Shown here in pieces: positions 51,689-59,397 of a DNA stretch of 64,000 bases (its first letter is position 1; each line of letters opens with the position of its first letter). The DNA lies in contig NZ_CP083239.1 in NCBI RefSeq assembly GCF_022836935.1, positions 1,429,501 to 1,493,500 of the forward strand, given 5' to 3'. The notes under the pieces were generated by a model, which was not told where the DNA came from, did not search any database, and saw only the letters and a program-made list of their open reading frames with translations. The DNA is from Ancylobacter polymorphus. Its GTDB lineage: Bacteria; Pseudomonadota; Alphaproteobacteria; Rhizobiales; Xanthobacteraceae. The position numbers and the translations under genes are program-made.

Positions 51689-51764
51689 TTGCCGGCAATC
51701 AATGCCCTTGGCCGGCGGGGAGGTCACGAGGCGCCGGGCGAGCCGGCGCCTCCTGTCCGTCGCG

Positions 51765-52262
51765 TCACGCGGCCTTGAGGGCCTTCTGGTTGGCCACCTT
51801 GTCGGCCAGCGCGGTGAGGGCGTCGTCGGTCATTGACTCTTCCTTCAGCGTGGCGTCGAGCAGCGTCACCGCGTCCTTCATGCCGAGCACCTGCGCCCAG
51901 CGCTTCAGCGTGCCGTAGCGGCTGATCTCATAGTGCTCCACCGCCTGCGCGGCGGCGGCGAGGCCGGCGTCGAGCGCGGGCTGGCCCTTGAACTCGTCGA
52001 GGATTTCCTCGCCTTCCTCAAGAATGCCCTCGATGGCGGCGCAGGTCTTGCCCTGCGGGCGCTTGCCGATCAGCTCGAACACCTGCTGCAGGCGCTCGAT
52101 CTGGCCCTCGGTCTCGTCGCGGTGCTTCTCGAACGCCGCCTTGAGCTCCGGCGACTGCGCGCCGCGCGCCATTTTCGGCAGCGCCTTCAGAATCTTGCGC
52201 TCGGCGTAGTAGATGTCCTTCAGGGTCTCGTGAAACAGGGTTTCGAGGTTCTTCTCGGCCAT
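51765..52262 (-). CDS. Ferritin-like DUF892 protein (YciE/YciF family)
   Basis: 165 residues from the ATG after GGAGACCGAC. Four-helix bundle with the DUF892 pattern: LETLFHETLKDIYYAERKILKALPKMA, HRDETEGQIERLQQVFELIGKRP, CAAIEGILEEGEEIL and VEHYEISRYGTLKRWAQVLG. The Glu and His residues at these positions are the expected di-iron ligands. Members are induced by osmotic, oxidative and stationary stress. A general-stress (EcfG-like) promoter candidate lies upstream at 52304-52328. Confidence 0.88.
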   Translation of the reverse strand: MAEKNLETLFHETLKDIYYAERKILKALPKMARGAQSPELKAAFEKHRDETEGQIERLQQVFELIGKRPQGKTCAAIEGILEEGEEILDEFKGQPALDAGLAAAAQAVEHYEISRYGTLKRWAQVLGMKDAVTLLDATLKEESMTDDALTALADKVANQKALKAA

Positions 52263-52303
52263 GTCGGTCTCCGTCGCGTGATGTCCCCAAGCCTCGCGCC
52301 GAC

Positions 52304-52328
52304 AACTTTGGCTGGCGTGCTTCGTTCC
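52304..52328 (-). promoter_or_regulatory. EcfG-type general stress promoter candidate
   Basis: On the minus strand: GGAAC, 16 bases, AGTT; the alphaproteobacterial EcfG consensus is GGAAC-N16/17-CGTT. One mismatch in the -10. It is about 40 bases upstream of the DUF892 start, a suitable distance. Confidence 0.4.
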
Positions 52329-52364
52329 CACAGCGCGGGCGGGCTTTTCACGTGCCGGGCGGAA

Positions 52365-52394
52365 TGATCCGCGCGGCGCGGCGCGCCGTACCCG
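52365..52394 (+). promoter_or_regulatory. RpoE (ECF, ChrR-type) promoter candidate before DUF2177
   Basis: TGATCC (52365-52370), exactly 18 bases, then TACCCG, about 35 bases upstream of the DUF2177 start at 52429. Same architecture as the two divergent promoters at the rpoE-chrR locus 3 kb away. Confidence 0.62.
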
Positions 52395-52428
52395 CTGGCA
52401 CATCCGTTCCCGCTCCAGAGGCGCGCCT

Positions 52429-52830
52429 ATGCAGATTATCGTCGCTTATCTCTCGACAGGGCTGGTCTTCCTCGCCCTCGACGCGCTCTGGCTCGGCTTC
52501 ATGGCGAGCCGCGTCTACCGGCCGCTGATCGGCGATCTCATGGCCGAGCAGCCGAACTGGCCGCCGGCGGTGCTTTTCTATCTGCTCTATATCGCCGGAG
52601 TGGTGTTCTTCGCGGTGCAGCCGGCCCTGGCCACCGGCCGCTGGACCACGGCGCTGATGCTCGGCGCCTTTCTCGGCCTGCTCGCCTACGGCACCTATGA
52701 CCTCACCAACCACGCCACCCTGCGCAACTGGCCGGTGGCGATGACGGCGATCGATCTCGCCTGGGGCACCTTCGCCACCGCCGTGGCGGCCACCGCCGGC
52801 ATGCTGATCACCCGCGCCTTCACCGCGTAG
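52429..52830 (+). CDS. DUF2177 membrane protein
   Basis: 133 residues, four membrane helices. Matches the DUF2177 layout: YLSTGLVFLALDALWLGFM, then RPLIGDLM, LFYLLYIAGVVFFAV, and GAFLGLLAYGTYDLTNHATLRNW with the conserved TYDLTN segment, ending ITAIDLAWG-like. The family is repeatedly found with cyclopropane synthase, DUF1365 and ECF sigma genes, as here. It converges with and overlaps the DUF1295 gene by 11 bases. Role unknown; probably in membrane lipid modification. Confidence 0.85.
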   Translation: MQIIVAYLSTGLVFLALDALWLGFMASRVYRPLIGDLMAEQPNWPPAVLFYLLYIAGVVFFAVQPALATGRWTTALMLGAFLGLLAYGTYDLTNHATLRNWPVAMTAIDLAWGTFATAVAATAGMLITRAFTA

Positions 52831-53626
52831 GCTCGCGCCGCGCCGGGCCCGGCCAGAAGGCGTTGACCCGGCGCTGATAGGCGCGGAACGCTTCGCCGCG
52901 CGAGCGCAGCATATGCGCCTCATTCGGCGGTATGCCGGAGGCGTAGACCAGCAGCACATACATCAAAGCGGGCGCGAGCAGCGCGGCGGCGCCCGGCAGA
53001 TAGGCGAGCGACAGGGCGATGGCGGGATAGGCCGTCCAGCCCAGCCATTCGAAGAAATAATTCGGATGGCGCGTCACCCCCCACAGCCCGGCATCGCACA
53101 CACGCCCGCGATTGGCGGGATCAGCGCGGAAGCGCGCCAGCTGGCGGTCGGCAAGGCCGGCGCCGACAAGCGCGCCGAGAAACAGCGCGACGCCGAGCCC
53201 GTCGCCGAGCCGCCAGAACGGCGCCGGATTGTGCGCCGCCGCCCCCACCGCGACCGCGAGCACCAGCCCGGCGAGCGCCTGAACCTGCAGGAACTGAAAC
53301 AGCCGCCGCGAGGCCGCCGCGCCCCATTGCCGGCGCAGATCGGCATAGCGCGGGTCGTCATGGCCGCGCATCGTCCGCTGCAGAATATGAGTGCCGAGCC
53401 GGGCCGACCACAGCCCCACCATACCCGCGACGAGCAGCTGGCGCGGCAGCCAGGGATCGCCGCCGAGCGGCAGCAGCGCGGCACCGACGCCGGCGACGCC
53501 GGTCGCATAGGACCAGATCGTGTCCACCCAGCCATGATTGCCGCTGCGTTCCGCCGCCCACCAGGCCCCCGCCATGGCGAGGCTGAGAAACAGGGCGACG
53601 GCGGCGAGAGAGAGCATCAGGGTCAC
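52820..53626 (-). CDS. DUF1295 membrane protein (steroid 5-alpha-reductase-like)
   Basis: 268 residues with six to seven helices. The C-terminal signature CDAGLWGVTRHPNYFFEWLGW is the conserved NADPH/steroid-reductase-like segment of the DUF1295 and isoprenylcysteine methyltransferase group. WSARLGTHILQR is the first conserved loop. It overlaps the esterase stop by four bases and is the last gene of the rpoE-chrR-esterase operon. It probably reduces or modifies a lipid double bond. That is inference. Confidence 0.85.
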   Translation of the reverse strand: MTLMLSLAAVALFLSLAMAGAWWAAERSGNHGWVDTIWSYATGVAGVGAALLPLGGDPWLPRQLLVAGMVGLWSARLGTHILQRTMRGHDDPRYADLRRQWGAAASRRLFQFLQVQALAGLVLAVAVGAAAHNPAPFWRLGDGLGVALFLGALVGAGLADRQLARFRADPANRGRVCDAGLWGVTRHPNYFFEWLGWTAYPAIALSLAYLPGAAALLAPALMYVLLVYASGIPPNEAHMLRSRGEAFRAYQRRVNAFWPGPARREPTR

Positions 53627-54504
53627 CGTGGCGCTCCTTGCGCCGGCAGGCGCTCGATAAAGCCGCTGACGTCGCCGAGCACCGGGGCGAGGAGGCGCAG
53701 CGGCGGCGCGAAAGCGCCGACGATCAGCCGGTGATCGAGAGTCTTGTAGCTTTTCAGCTCCACCGTGCCGCCCTTGGCGCGCAGCCTTTCGGCAAGCCGC
53801 GTGCTGTTGCCGGGATCGACCGTGGTGTCGCGGGCCCCGGTGGCGAGAAAGGCGGGCGGCGCCGCGCCGGTGACAAAGTTGATCGGCTGGCTGCGCCAGC
53901 GCTCCGCCTCCGGGCCGAAGATCGCCTTCAGCCTTTCGCTGCGCAGGGGCAGGAAATCATAGGGGCCGGCGAGGCCGACCAGCCCGACCACGTCGCGCGC
54001 CGGGTCGAGCCCGACCGCCCCCAGCCATTGCGGATCGAAGGCCAGCAACGCCGCGATCTGCGCGCCGGCGGAATGGCCCATCAGAATGAGGCGCCCCGGA
54101 TCGCCGCCGTAGTCGGCGGCATGGGCACGAGCCCAGCGCACGGCGCGCGCGCCGTCCTCGACAAAGGCGGGAAAGCGCACCTGCGGATAGACCCGGTAGT
54201 CGGGAATGACGACGACCATGCCCCGGCTCGCCAGCGCGGCGCCGACGAAGCGGTACATGGCGCGCTCGCCCGAATCCCAGCTGCCGCCATAGAAAAACAC
54301 CACCACCGGCAGGTCGCGTTTCCGGCCGGTCCTCGGAGTATAGACATCGAGCCCGTGCCGCGGGCCTGCGGCATAGGCATGGTCGGCGCTCACCTTCGCC
54401 GCGTCTAGCCGCGACAGCGCGTTGAGCAGGGCGATGGGACTTTCGGCGGCGCGGGCGGGGGCCATCATCAGCAAGGCGAGGGCGAGCAGAAGCGCCGCGC
54501 GCAT
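53623..54504 (-). CDS. Secreted alpha/beta hydrolase (esterase/lipase)
   Basis: 293 residues; start at 54504, three bases past the ChrR stop. Signal peptide MRAALLLALALLMMAPARAA. The oxyanion motif is FFYGGSWDSGER, an HGG variant with Tyr for His. The nucleophile elbow is GHSAGA, the acid probably Asp in ARDTTVDPGN, and the base His in LDHRLIVG. Hormone-sensitive-lipase-like. Third gene of the rpoE-chrR operon, so likely RpoE controlled. Confidence 0.83.
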   Translation of the reverse strand: MRAALLLALALLMMAPARAAESPIALLNALSRLDAAKVSADHAYAAGPRHGLDVYTPRTGRKRDLPVVVFFYGGSWDSGERAMYRFVGAALASRGMVVVIPDYRVYPQVRFPAFVEDGARAVRWARAHAADYGGDPGRLILMGHSAGAQIAALLAFDPQWLGAVGLDPARDVVGLVGLAGPYDFLPLRSERLKAIFGPEAERWRSQPINFVTGAAPPAFLATGARDTTVDPGNSTRLAERLRAKGGTVELKSYKTLDHRLIVGAFAPPLRLLAPVLGDVSGFIERLPAQGAPR

Positions 54505-54506
54505 GC

Positions 54507-55193
54507 CTAGATCCGGACGAAGGGCTGCACCAGCCGGCCGAAAAAGCCGTTCAGCCGCATGCTGCCTTCCAGTGCCGCCAGGCAGTAGCATTCGCCCTCG
54601 CGGTCGACAATCGGCTGGTGCTCGATCTCCTGGTCCATCTCGCTGAGATCGCCGGGCCCATAGCGGCCATAGCCATCGGAGAAGGAGCCGGAAATCACCT
54701 GGGTGAACTCGGTGCCGACATGGCCGTGTTCCGGCAGCTTACGCCCCGGCCCGACGCGCAGCAGCGTCAGCCGCGCCTCCGGGTCTTCCGGCAGCCGCAC
54801 CGTACTGGCGCGCACGCCAAGGCCGATCCAGCGCCAGGGGCCGATCTCACAGTCCTGCAGCGGCGCCGGCAGGGGAATGCCGCCCGGCAGCGTCACCGGG
54901 GCGCGGGGCTTGGCGCGTGCTTCCAGATGCGTCGGCGCCGGGGTCGCGGGGGCGCGGGCAGCCTCCTCGCGGTCGATGGCGCGCAGGGCGGCGGCGAAGG
55001 CATCGGGTGCCATGGGCGCGGGCGGGGTCGCTTCCAGCAGCGCGCCGCCCACCGCCTCGAAGGCGGCGAGGCGCTCCCGGCAGCACGGGCAGGTCGCGAG
55101 ATGGACCGCGAGCACCCGCGCCGGCCCGGCCGGCAGCTGGCCGGCGGCGTAGCGCAGCAGCGATTCGTCGCTCGCGTGGTGGCGGATCGTCAT
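54507..55193 (-). CDS. chrR: ChrR-type zinc anti-sigma factor with cupin domain
   Basis: 228 residues. The N-terminal anti-sigma domain has zinc ligands H6, H31, C35 and C38 (HLATCPCC), the same positions as in Rhodobacter sphaeroides ChrR. The C-terminal cupin has H156, H158, E162 (EHGHVGTE) and H192, all offset by exactly 15 from the Rhodobacter cupin ligands as remembered (141, 143, 147, 177). It holds RpoE inactive until singlet oxygen or organic peroxide triggers release. It overlaps rpoE by four bases. Confidence 0.93.
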   Translation of the reverse strand: MTIRHHASDESLLRYAAGQLPAGPARVLAVHLATCPCCRERLAAFEAVGGALLEATPPAPMAPDAFAAALRAIDREEAARAPATPAPTHLEARAKPRAPVTLPGGIPLPAPLQDCEIGPWRWIGLGVRASTVRLPEDPEARLTLLRVGPGRKLPEHGHVGTEFTQVISGSFSDGYGRYGPGDLSEMDQEIEHQPIVDREGECYCLAALEGSMRLNGFFGRLVQPFVRI

Positions 55194-55753
55194 GAGTGGC
55201 CTTCCAGAAGAACGCGCAGCCGCCCCAGAGCGAGGCGCACGCGGGATTTGACGGTGCCGAGCGGCAGTCCCAGTTCGCGGGCGATTTCCGAATGCGCCTT
55301 CTCGCTGAAGAAGGAGAGGCGCAGCACGGTCGCCTGCTCGTCGGAGAGCGTCTTCAGCGCCTCGCGCACCCGCGCCTCGCGCTCCGCCGTCAGCAGTAAT
55401 GTTTCGCCCGAGGGCGCGGTTTCAACCTCGACTGGCTCTTCTTCGCCCGCCGAGGCGGTGCGCAGCCGCCGCAAATGGTCGATCCGCAAATTGCGGGCGA
55501 TGGTGAAGATCCAGGTCGCCGCTCCGGCGCGGGCCGGATCGAAATAGGACGCCTTGCGCCAGACCGAGAGCATCACCTCCTGGGCGATCTCCTCCGCCGT
55601 GTTGGGCGGCAGCCCGGAGCGGCGCAGAAAGGCGTTCAGCCGCGGCGCGAAATAGCTGTAGAGCCGCGCATAGGCCTGCCGGTCGCGGTCGGTGGCGACC
55701 TGGCCGATCAGCCGCGCCAGCTCGTCGCCATCGGGCGCGCCGTCATCTTTCAT
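55190..55753 (-). CDS. rpoE: RNA polymerase ECF sigma factor RpoE (ChrR-controlled)
   Basis: 187 residues from the ATG at 55753. Region 2 includes YSYFAPRLNAFLRRSGL to IAQEVMLSVWRKASYFDPARA and WIFTIARNLRIDHLRR; region 4 includes SDEQATVLRLSFFSEKAHSEIARELGLPLGTVKSRVRLALGRLR. An upstream ATG at 55837 (215 residues) has AAGGAAGC, but its -10 element sits at 55843-55848, so that ATG would be at the transcription start and leaderless. The later start is therefore preferred. Group ECF11-like by its cupin anti-sigma partner. Directs transcription under singlet-oxygen stress. Confidence 0.9.
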   Translation of the reverse strand: MKDDGAPDGDELARLIGQVATDRDRQAYARLYSYFAPRLNAFLRRSGLPPNTAEEIAQEVMLSVWRKASYFDPARAGAATWIFTIARNLRIDHLRRLRTASAGEEEPVEVETAPSGETLLLTAEREARVREALKTLSDEQATVLRLSFFSEKAHSEIARELGLPLGTVKSRVRLALGRLRVLLEGHS

Positions 55754-55842
55754 CAGCCGCGTCACCGCCGTCCTCCGCCGAACGGGGGAGGCTGCGCCGG
55801 GCTCTTGTGAGCGGGAATGGTCGAGCGAGGCATTCATGCTTC

Positions 55843-55872
55843 CTTCTACGCGCCGGCGTGGCGGCTGGATCA
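55843..55872 (-). promoter_or_regulatory. RpoE autoregulatory promoter
   Basis: Minus strand: TGATCC (55872-55867), exactly 18 bases, TAGAAG (55848-55843). It drives the rpoE-chrR-esterase-DUF1295 operon. It pairs back to back with an identical-architecture promoter at 55886-55915 on the plus strand. Confidence 0.72.
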
Positions 55873-55885
55873 TTCCGCCCGCGAG

Positions 55886-55915
55886 TGATCCACCGCCGAA
55901 CCGCCCCCGTACACT
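55886..55915 (+). promoter_or_regulatory. RpoE promoter of the amine oxidase-DUF1365-cyclopropane synthase operon
   Basis: TGATCC (55886-55891), exactly 18 bases, TACACT (55910-55915), 45 bases before the start at 55960. Its -35 element is 13 bases from the -35 of the opposite promoter. Confidence 0.72.
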
Positions 55916-55959
55916 AGACAACCTTCGTACGCCGCTCCACAGCCTCAGGTTTTCGCGCC

Positions 55960-57306
55960 ATGAACATTCGTCAGGACTTCGCGCCCGGCTCGGCGCTGTC
56001 CATCGCCGTCATCGGCGCCGGCATCTCCGGCCTGTCGGCGGCGTGGCTGCTGGGCAAGCGGCATGATGTGACACTGTTTGAGGCCGAGGCCCGGCTCGGC
56101 GGCCATTCCAACACGGTGGAGGCGGCGGGCCTGGCGGTGGATACCGGCTTCATCGTCTATAATGAGCGGACCTATCCCAATCTCACCGCCCTGTTCGCCC
56201 ATCTCGGCGTGGCGACGCAGGCCACCGACATGTCCTTCGCCGTGTCGCTGGATGGCGGGCGGCTGGAATATTCCGGCGCCAATCTGCGCGGCCTGTTCGC
56301 CCAGCCGCGTAATCTCGCTTCGCCGCGCTTCGCCTCCATGCTCGCCGACCTGCTGCGCTTCTACCGCAACGCGCCGCGCGACCTCGCCACCATGGGCGAG
56401 GAAAGCCTCGACACCTATCTCGACGCCAACCGCTATGGCGCGGCGTTCCGCGACGATCATCTCTACCCCATGGCGGCGGCGATCTGGTCGACCCCGGCGG
56501 CCGAGGTCGGGCGCTATCCCGTCGCGGCCTTTGTCCGCTTCTGCGCCAATCACGGCCTGCTCCAGCTGGCCGACCGGCCGATCTGGCGCACGGTGACCGG
56601 CGGCAGCCGGCGCTATGTCGCCCGCCTGCGCGCGGATTTCGGCGGCGCGGTGGTGACGGGCGGCCCGGTGCGGGCGGTGACCCGCAGCGGCACGGGTGTG
56701 AGCGTCACCGATGCCTCCGGTCACGTGCGGCGCTTCGACCATGTGGTCATCGCCACCCATGCCGACCAGGCGCTGGCGCTGCTGGACGGGCCGACGGCGC
56801 GCGAGCGGGACGTGCTCGGCGCGTTCCATTACAGCCGCAACGAAGCCATTCTGCACGCGGATGCCAGCCTGATGCCGCGGCGCCGGGCGGCATGGGCGGC
56901 GTGGAACTACCTCGCCGACCGCCGCGCCGACCCCAAGCTCTGCGTCACCTACTGGATGAACTGCCTGCAGAACCTGCCCGCCGACCGCCCGCTCTTCGTC
57001 ACGCTCAACCCGGTGGAGCCTCCGGCCGAGGCTTCGGTCCACTACCGCGCCTCCTATGAGCACCCGCTGTTCGACACCGGCGCCATGGCGGCGCAGAAGC
57101 GCCTGTGGTCGCTGCAGGGCGAGGGCGGTGTATGGTATTGTGGGGCTTATTTCGGCGCGGGCTTTCACGAGGACGGGTTGCAGGCGGGGCTGGCGGTGGC
57201 GGAAGCGCTGGGCGGGATACGGCGCCCCTGGACGGTGGCGGACGAATCCGGCCGGATCGCCCTTCCGCCCGGCTATGCGCCGCCCACCCTGGCGGAGCTG
57301 GTGTGA
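55960..57306 (+). CDS. FAD-dependent amine oxidase-like flavoprotein
   Basis: 448 residues. The dinucleotide motif is VIGAGISGLSAAWLLGKRH near residue 13 with FEAEARLGGHSNTVE following. DHVVIATHADQALALL fits the FAD-linked middle, and GVWYCGAYFGAGFHEDGL the C-terminal FAD contact. It belongs to the flavin amine oxidase superfamily members found with cyclopropane synthase and DUF1365 genes. From memory, a related flavoprotein in the Rhodobacter sphaeroides RpoE regulon desaturates methylated fatty acids on the way to furan fatty acids. A lipid-desaturase role is therefore suggested. The stop overlaps the next start by one base. Confidence 0.83.
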   Translation: MNIRQDFAPGSALSIAVIGAGISGLSAAWLLGKRHDVTLFEAEARLGGHSNTVEAAGLAVDTGFIVYNERTYPNLTALFAHLGVATQATDMSFAVSLDGGRLEYSGANLRGLFAQPRNLASPRFASMLADLLRFYRNAPRDLATMGEESLDTYLDANRYGAAFRDDHLYPMAAAIWSTPAAEVGRYPVAAFVRFCANHGLLQLADRPIWRTVTGGSRRYVARLRADFGGAVVTGGPVRAVTRSGTGVSVTDASGHVRRFDHVVIATHADQALALLDGPTARERDVLGAFHYSRNEAILHADASLMPRRRAAWAAWNYLADRRADPKLCVTYWMNCLQNLPADRPLFVTLNPVEPPAEASVHYRASYEHPLFDTGAMAAQKRLWSLQGEGGVWYCGAYFGAGFHEDGLQAGLAVAEALGGIRRPWTVADESGRIALPPGYAPPTLAELV

Positions 57307-58088
57307 TGGACGGGGCCTCGGCGCTCTATGCCGGCGAGGTGATGCATGTGCGGCTGAAGCCGCGCCGGCACCGGCTGGCCTATCGCCTGTTCTCGCTGCT
57401 GCTCGACCTCGACGAGATCGACGGGCTCGATCGCCGGCTGCGGCTGTTCTCGCGCGGGCGCTTCAACCTGTTCAGCCTCCACGACCGCGACTATGCCGAC
57501 CCCGCCGCCGGCCCGCTGAAGGCGCAGGTGGAACGCCTGCTCGTCGCCGCCGGGTTGGAGCCCGATGGCGGGCCCATCCGCCTGCTGACCCTGCCGCGCC
57601 TTCTCGGCTACGCCTTCAACCCGCTGAGCGTGTATTTCTGCCACCGCCGCGACGGCGCGCTGCTGGCGCTGCTCTATGAGGTCAACAACACCTTCGGCCA
57701 GCGCCATTCCTATCTCATCCCGGTCGCCCCGGGGGAGGGAACGCCGCTGCGGCAGAAGGCGGAGAAGCGCTTCTATGTCTCGCCCTTCATGGATATGGGC
57801 CTGACCTATGCCTTCCGCGTCCATCCGCCGGGCGAGGATCTGCGCATCGCCATTCTCGCCAGCGACACGGAGGGGCCGGTGCTGAGCGCGGTGCACAGCG
57901 CCACCCGCCGCCCGCTAAACGATGGCGAACTGCTGCGCGCGGCGCTGAGCTATCCGTTGCTGACGCTGAAGGTGATCGCCGGCATCCATTGGGAAGCGCT
58001 GTTCATCTGGGCCAAGGGCATCGGCCTGCGCCCGCGTCCCAAGGCGCCCGATGCGCCGGTCACCGTTTCGCCCGCGCACCGACACTGA
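57306..58088 (+). CDS. DUF1365 protein
   Basis: 260 residues from the ATG in TGATG, sharing a base with the previous stop. Signature segments: YAGEVMHVRLKPRRHRLAYRLF at the start, LTLPRLLGYAFNPLSVYFCH in the centre (the most conserved part), and EKRFYVSPFMDMG. It has no membrane helix of note and no known catalytic motif. It is almost always found beside a cyclopropane-fatty-acid synthase and amine oxidase-like gene, as here, and is presumed to act on the same lipids. Confidence 0.88.
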   Translation: MDGASALYAGEVMHVRLKPRRHRLAYRLFSLLLDLDEIDGLDRRLRLFSRGRFNLFSLHDRDYADPAAGPLKAQVERLLVAAGLEPDGGPIRLLTLPRLLGYAFNPLSVYFCHRRDGALLALLYEVNNTFGQRHSYLIPVAPGEGTPLRQKAEKRFYVSPFMDMGLTYAFRVHPPGEDLRIAILASDTEGPVLSAVHSATRRPLNDGELLRAALSYPLLTLKVIAGIHWEALFIWAKGIGLRPRPKAPDAPVTVSPAHRH

Positions 58089-58100
58089 GGAAAAAGCCGC

Positions 58101-59354
58101 ATGCCGCGTGACGCCGACATCTTCGCCGATCCGTCCACCGAACTCTCCCACGCGCATGAGGCGCCGGCCGCGCGGGCCGGCCGCACCGGCTGGCGCGAGG
58201 CGGCGCTGGCGCGGCTGCTCGCGCAGCTTGCCATCGGCACGCTGACCGTGGTGACGCCGGAAGGACGGCGGCTGATGGGGCGCGGCGCCCGTCCGGGGCC
58301 GGAGGCGACGCTGGTGCTGCGCCGCTGGCGGGCGGTGCGCCGGCTGGTGACAGGTGGCGACATCGCCTTTTCCGATGCCTTCATCGCCGGCGACTGGTCG
58401 AGCCCGGACCTGCCGGCGCTCATCGAACTCGCCGCCCATAATCTCCCCGTTCTCGCCGGGCGCCTCGACGCGCTCGCCCCGGTCCGGCTGTGGAACCGGC
58501 TGCGCCATGGGCTCCGCCGCAATTCCCGCACCGGCAGCCGCCGCAACATCTCGTTCCATTACGATCTCGGCAACGACTTCTACCGGGAATGGCTCGATGC
58601 CGGCATGAGCTATTCATCGGCGATGGGTGTCGCCCCCGGCCAGACGCTGGAGCAGGCGCAGCAGGAACGCCTCGCCCGCATCGTCGACATGCTGGAGGTG
58701 CGGCCCGGCCAGAGCGTGCTGGAAATCGGCTGCGGCTGGGGGGCTCTCGCCGCCGCGCTGGCGCGCGCTGGCGCGCGCGTCACCGGCATCACCCTGTCGC
58801 GCGAACAGCTTGCCTATGCGCAGGCGACGATTGCCGCCGACCCGGCGCTCGACGGGCGCACCGATCTCAGGCTGCAGGACTACCGCGATGTGAGCGCGCG
58901 CTATGACCGCATCGTCTCCATCGAAATGCTGGAGGCGGTGGGCGAGGCCTATTGGCCGACCTATTTCGCCAAGCTGCGTTCCTGCCTGAATGAGGGCGGG
59001 ACGGCGGTGCTGCAGGTCATCACCATCGCCGAGGACCGTTTCGAGGCCTATCGCCGCAACACCGATTTCATCCAGCGCCACATTTTCCCCGGCGGCATGC
59101 TGCCGACCAAGGCGCATATCGCTGACGAGGCCGCGCGTGCCGGGCTGGAACTGGTGGAAACCCAGTGTTTCGGCCTCGGCTATGCGCAGACGCTCGCCGA
59201 ATGGCGCTCCCGCTTCCTCGACGCCTGGCCGCGCATCGAACCGCTCGGCTTTGATGAGGCGTTCCGGCGGCTGTGGGACTATTACCTCGCCTATTGCGAA
59301 GGCGGCTTCCGCGCCGGCGCTATCGATGTCGGTCTGTACCGGCTGAAGGGCTGA
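58101..59354 (+). CDS. cfa: Cyclopropane-fatty-acyl-phospholipid synthase family protein
   Basis: 417 residues from the ATG after GAGGAAAAAGCCGC. The SAM motif is VLEIGCGWGALAAALARAG near residue 206, preceded by the family segment FHYDLGNDFYREWLDAGMSYSSAM. SIEMLEAVGEAYWPTYF, HIFPGGMLP and the bicarbonate-site-type residues around it follow. It methylates unsaturated phospholipid acyl chains. In this stress-controlled operon it may make methylated or cyclopropane fatty acids rather than the housekeeping product. Confidence 0.92.
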   Translation: MPRDADIFADPSTELSHAHEAPAARAGRTGWREAALARLLAQLAIGTLTVVTPEGRRLMGRGARPGPEATLVLRRWRAVRRLVTGGDIAFSDAFIAGDWSSPDLPALIELAAHNLPVLAGRLDALAPVRLWNRLRHGLRRNSRTGSRRNISFHYDLGNDFYREWLDAGMSYSSAMGVAPGQTLEQAQQERLARIVDMLEVRPGQSVLEIGCGWGALAAALARAGARVTGITLSREQLAYAQATIAADPALDGRTDLRLQDYRDVSARYDRIVSIEMLEAVGEAYWPTYFAKLRSCLNEGGTAVLQVITIAEDRFEAYRRNTDFIQRHIFPGGMLPTKAHIADEAARAGLELVETQCFGLGYAQTLAEWRSRFLDAWPRIEPLGFDEAFRRLWDYYLAYCEGGFRAGAIDVGLYRLKG

Positions 59355-59397
59355 CGGGCTACGCCGCGCGCAGCGCCGCGCGGCCGGGCTCACGGCC

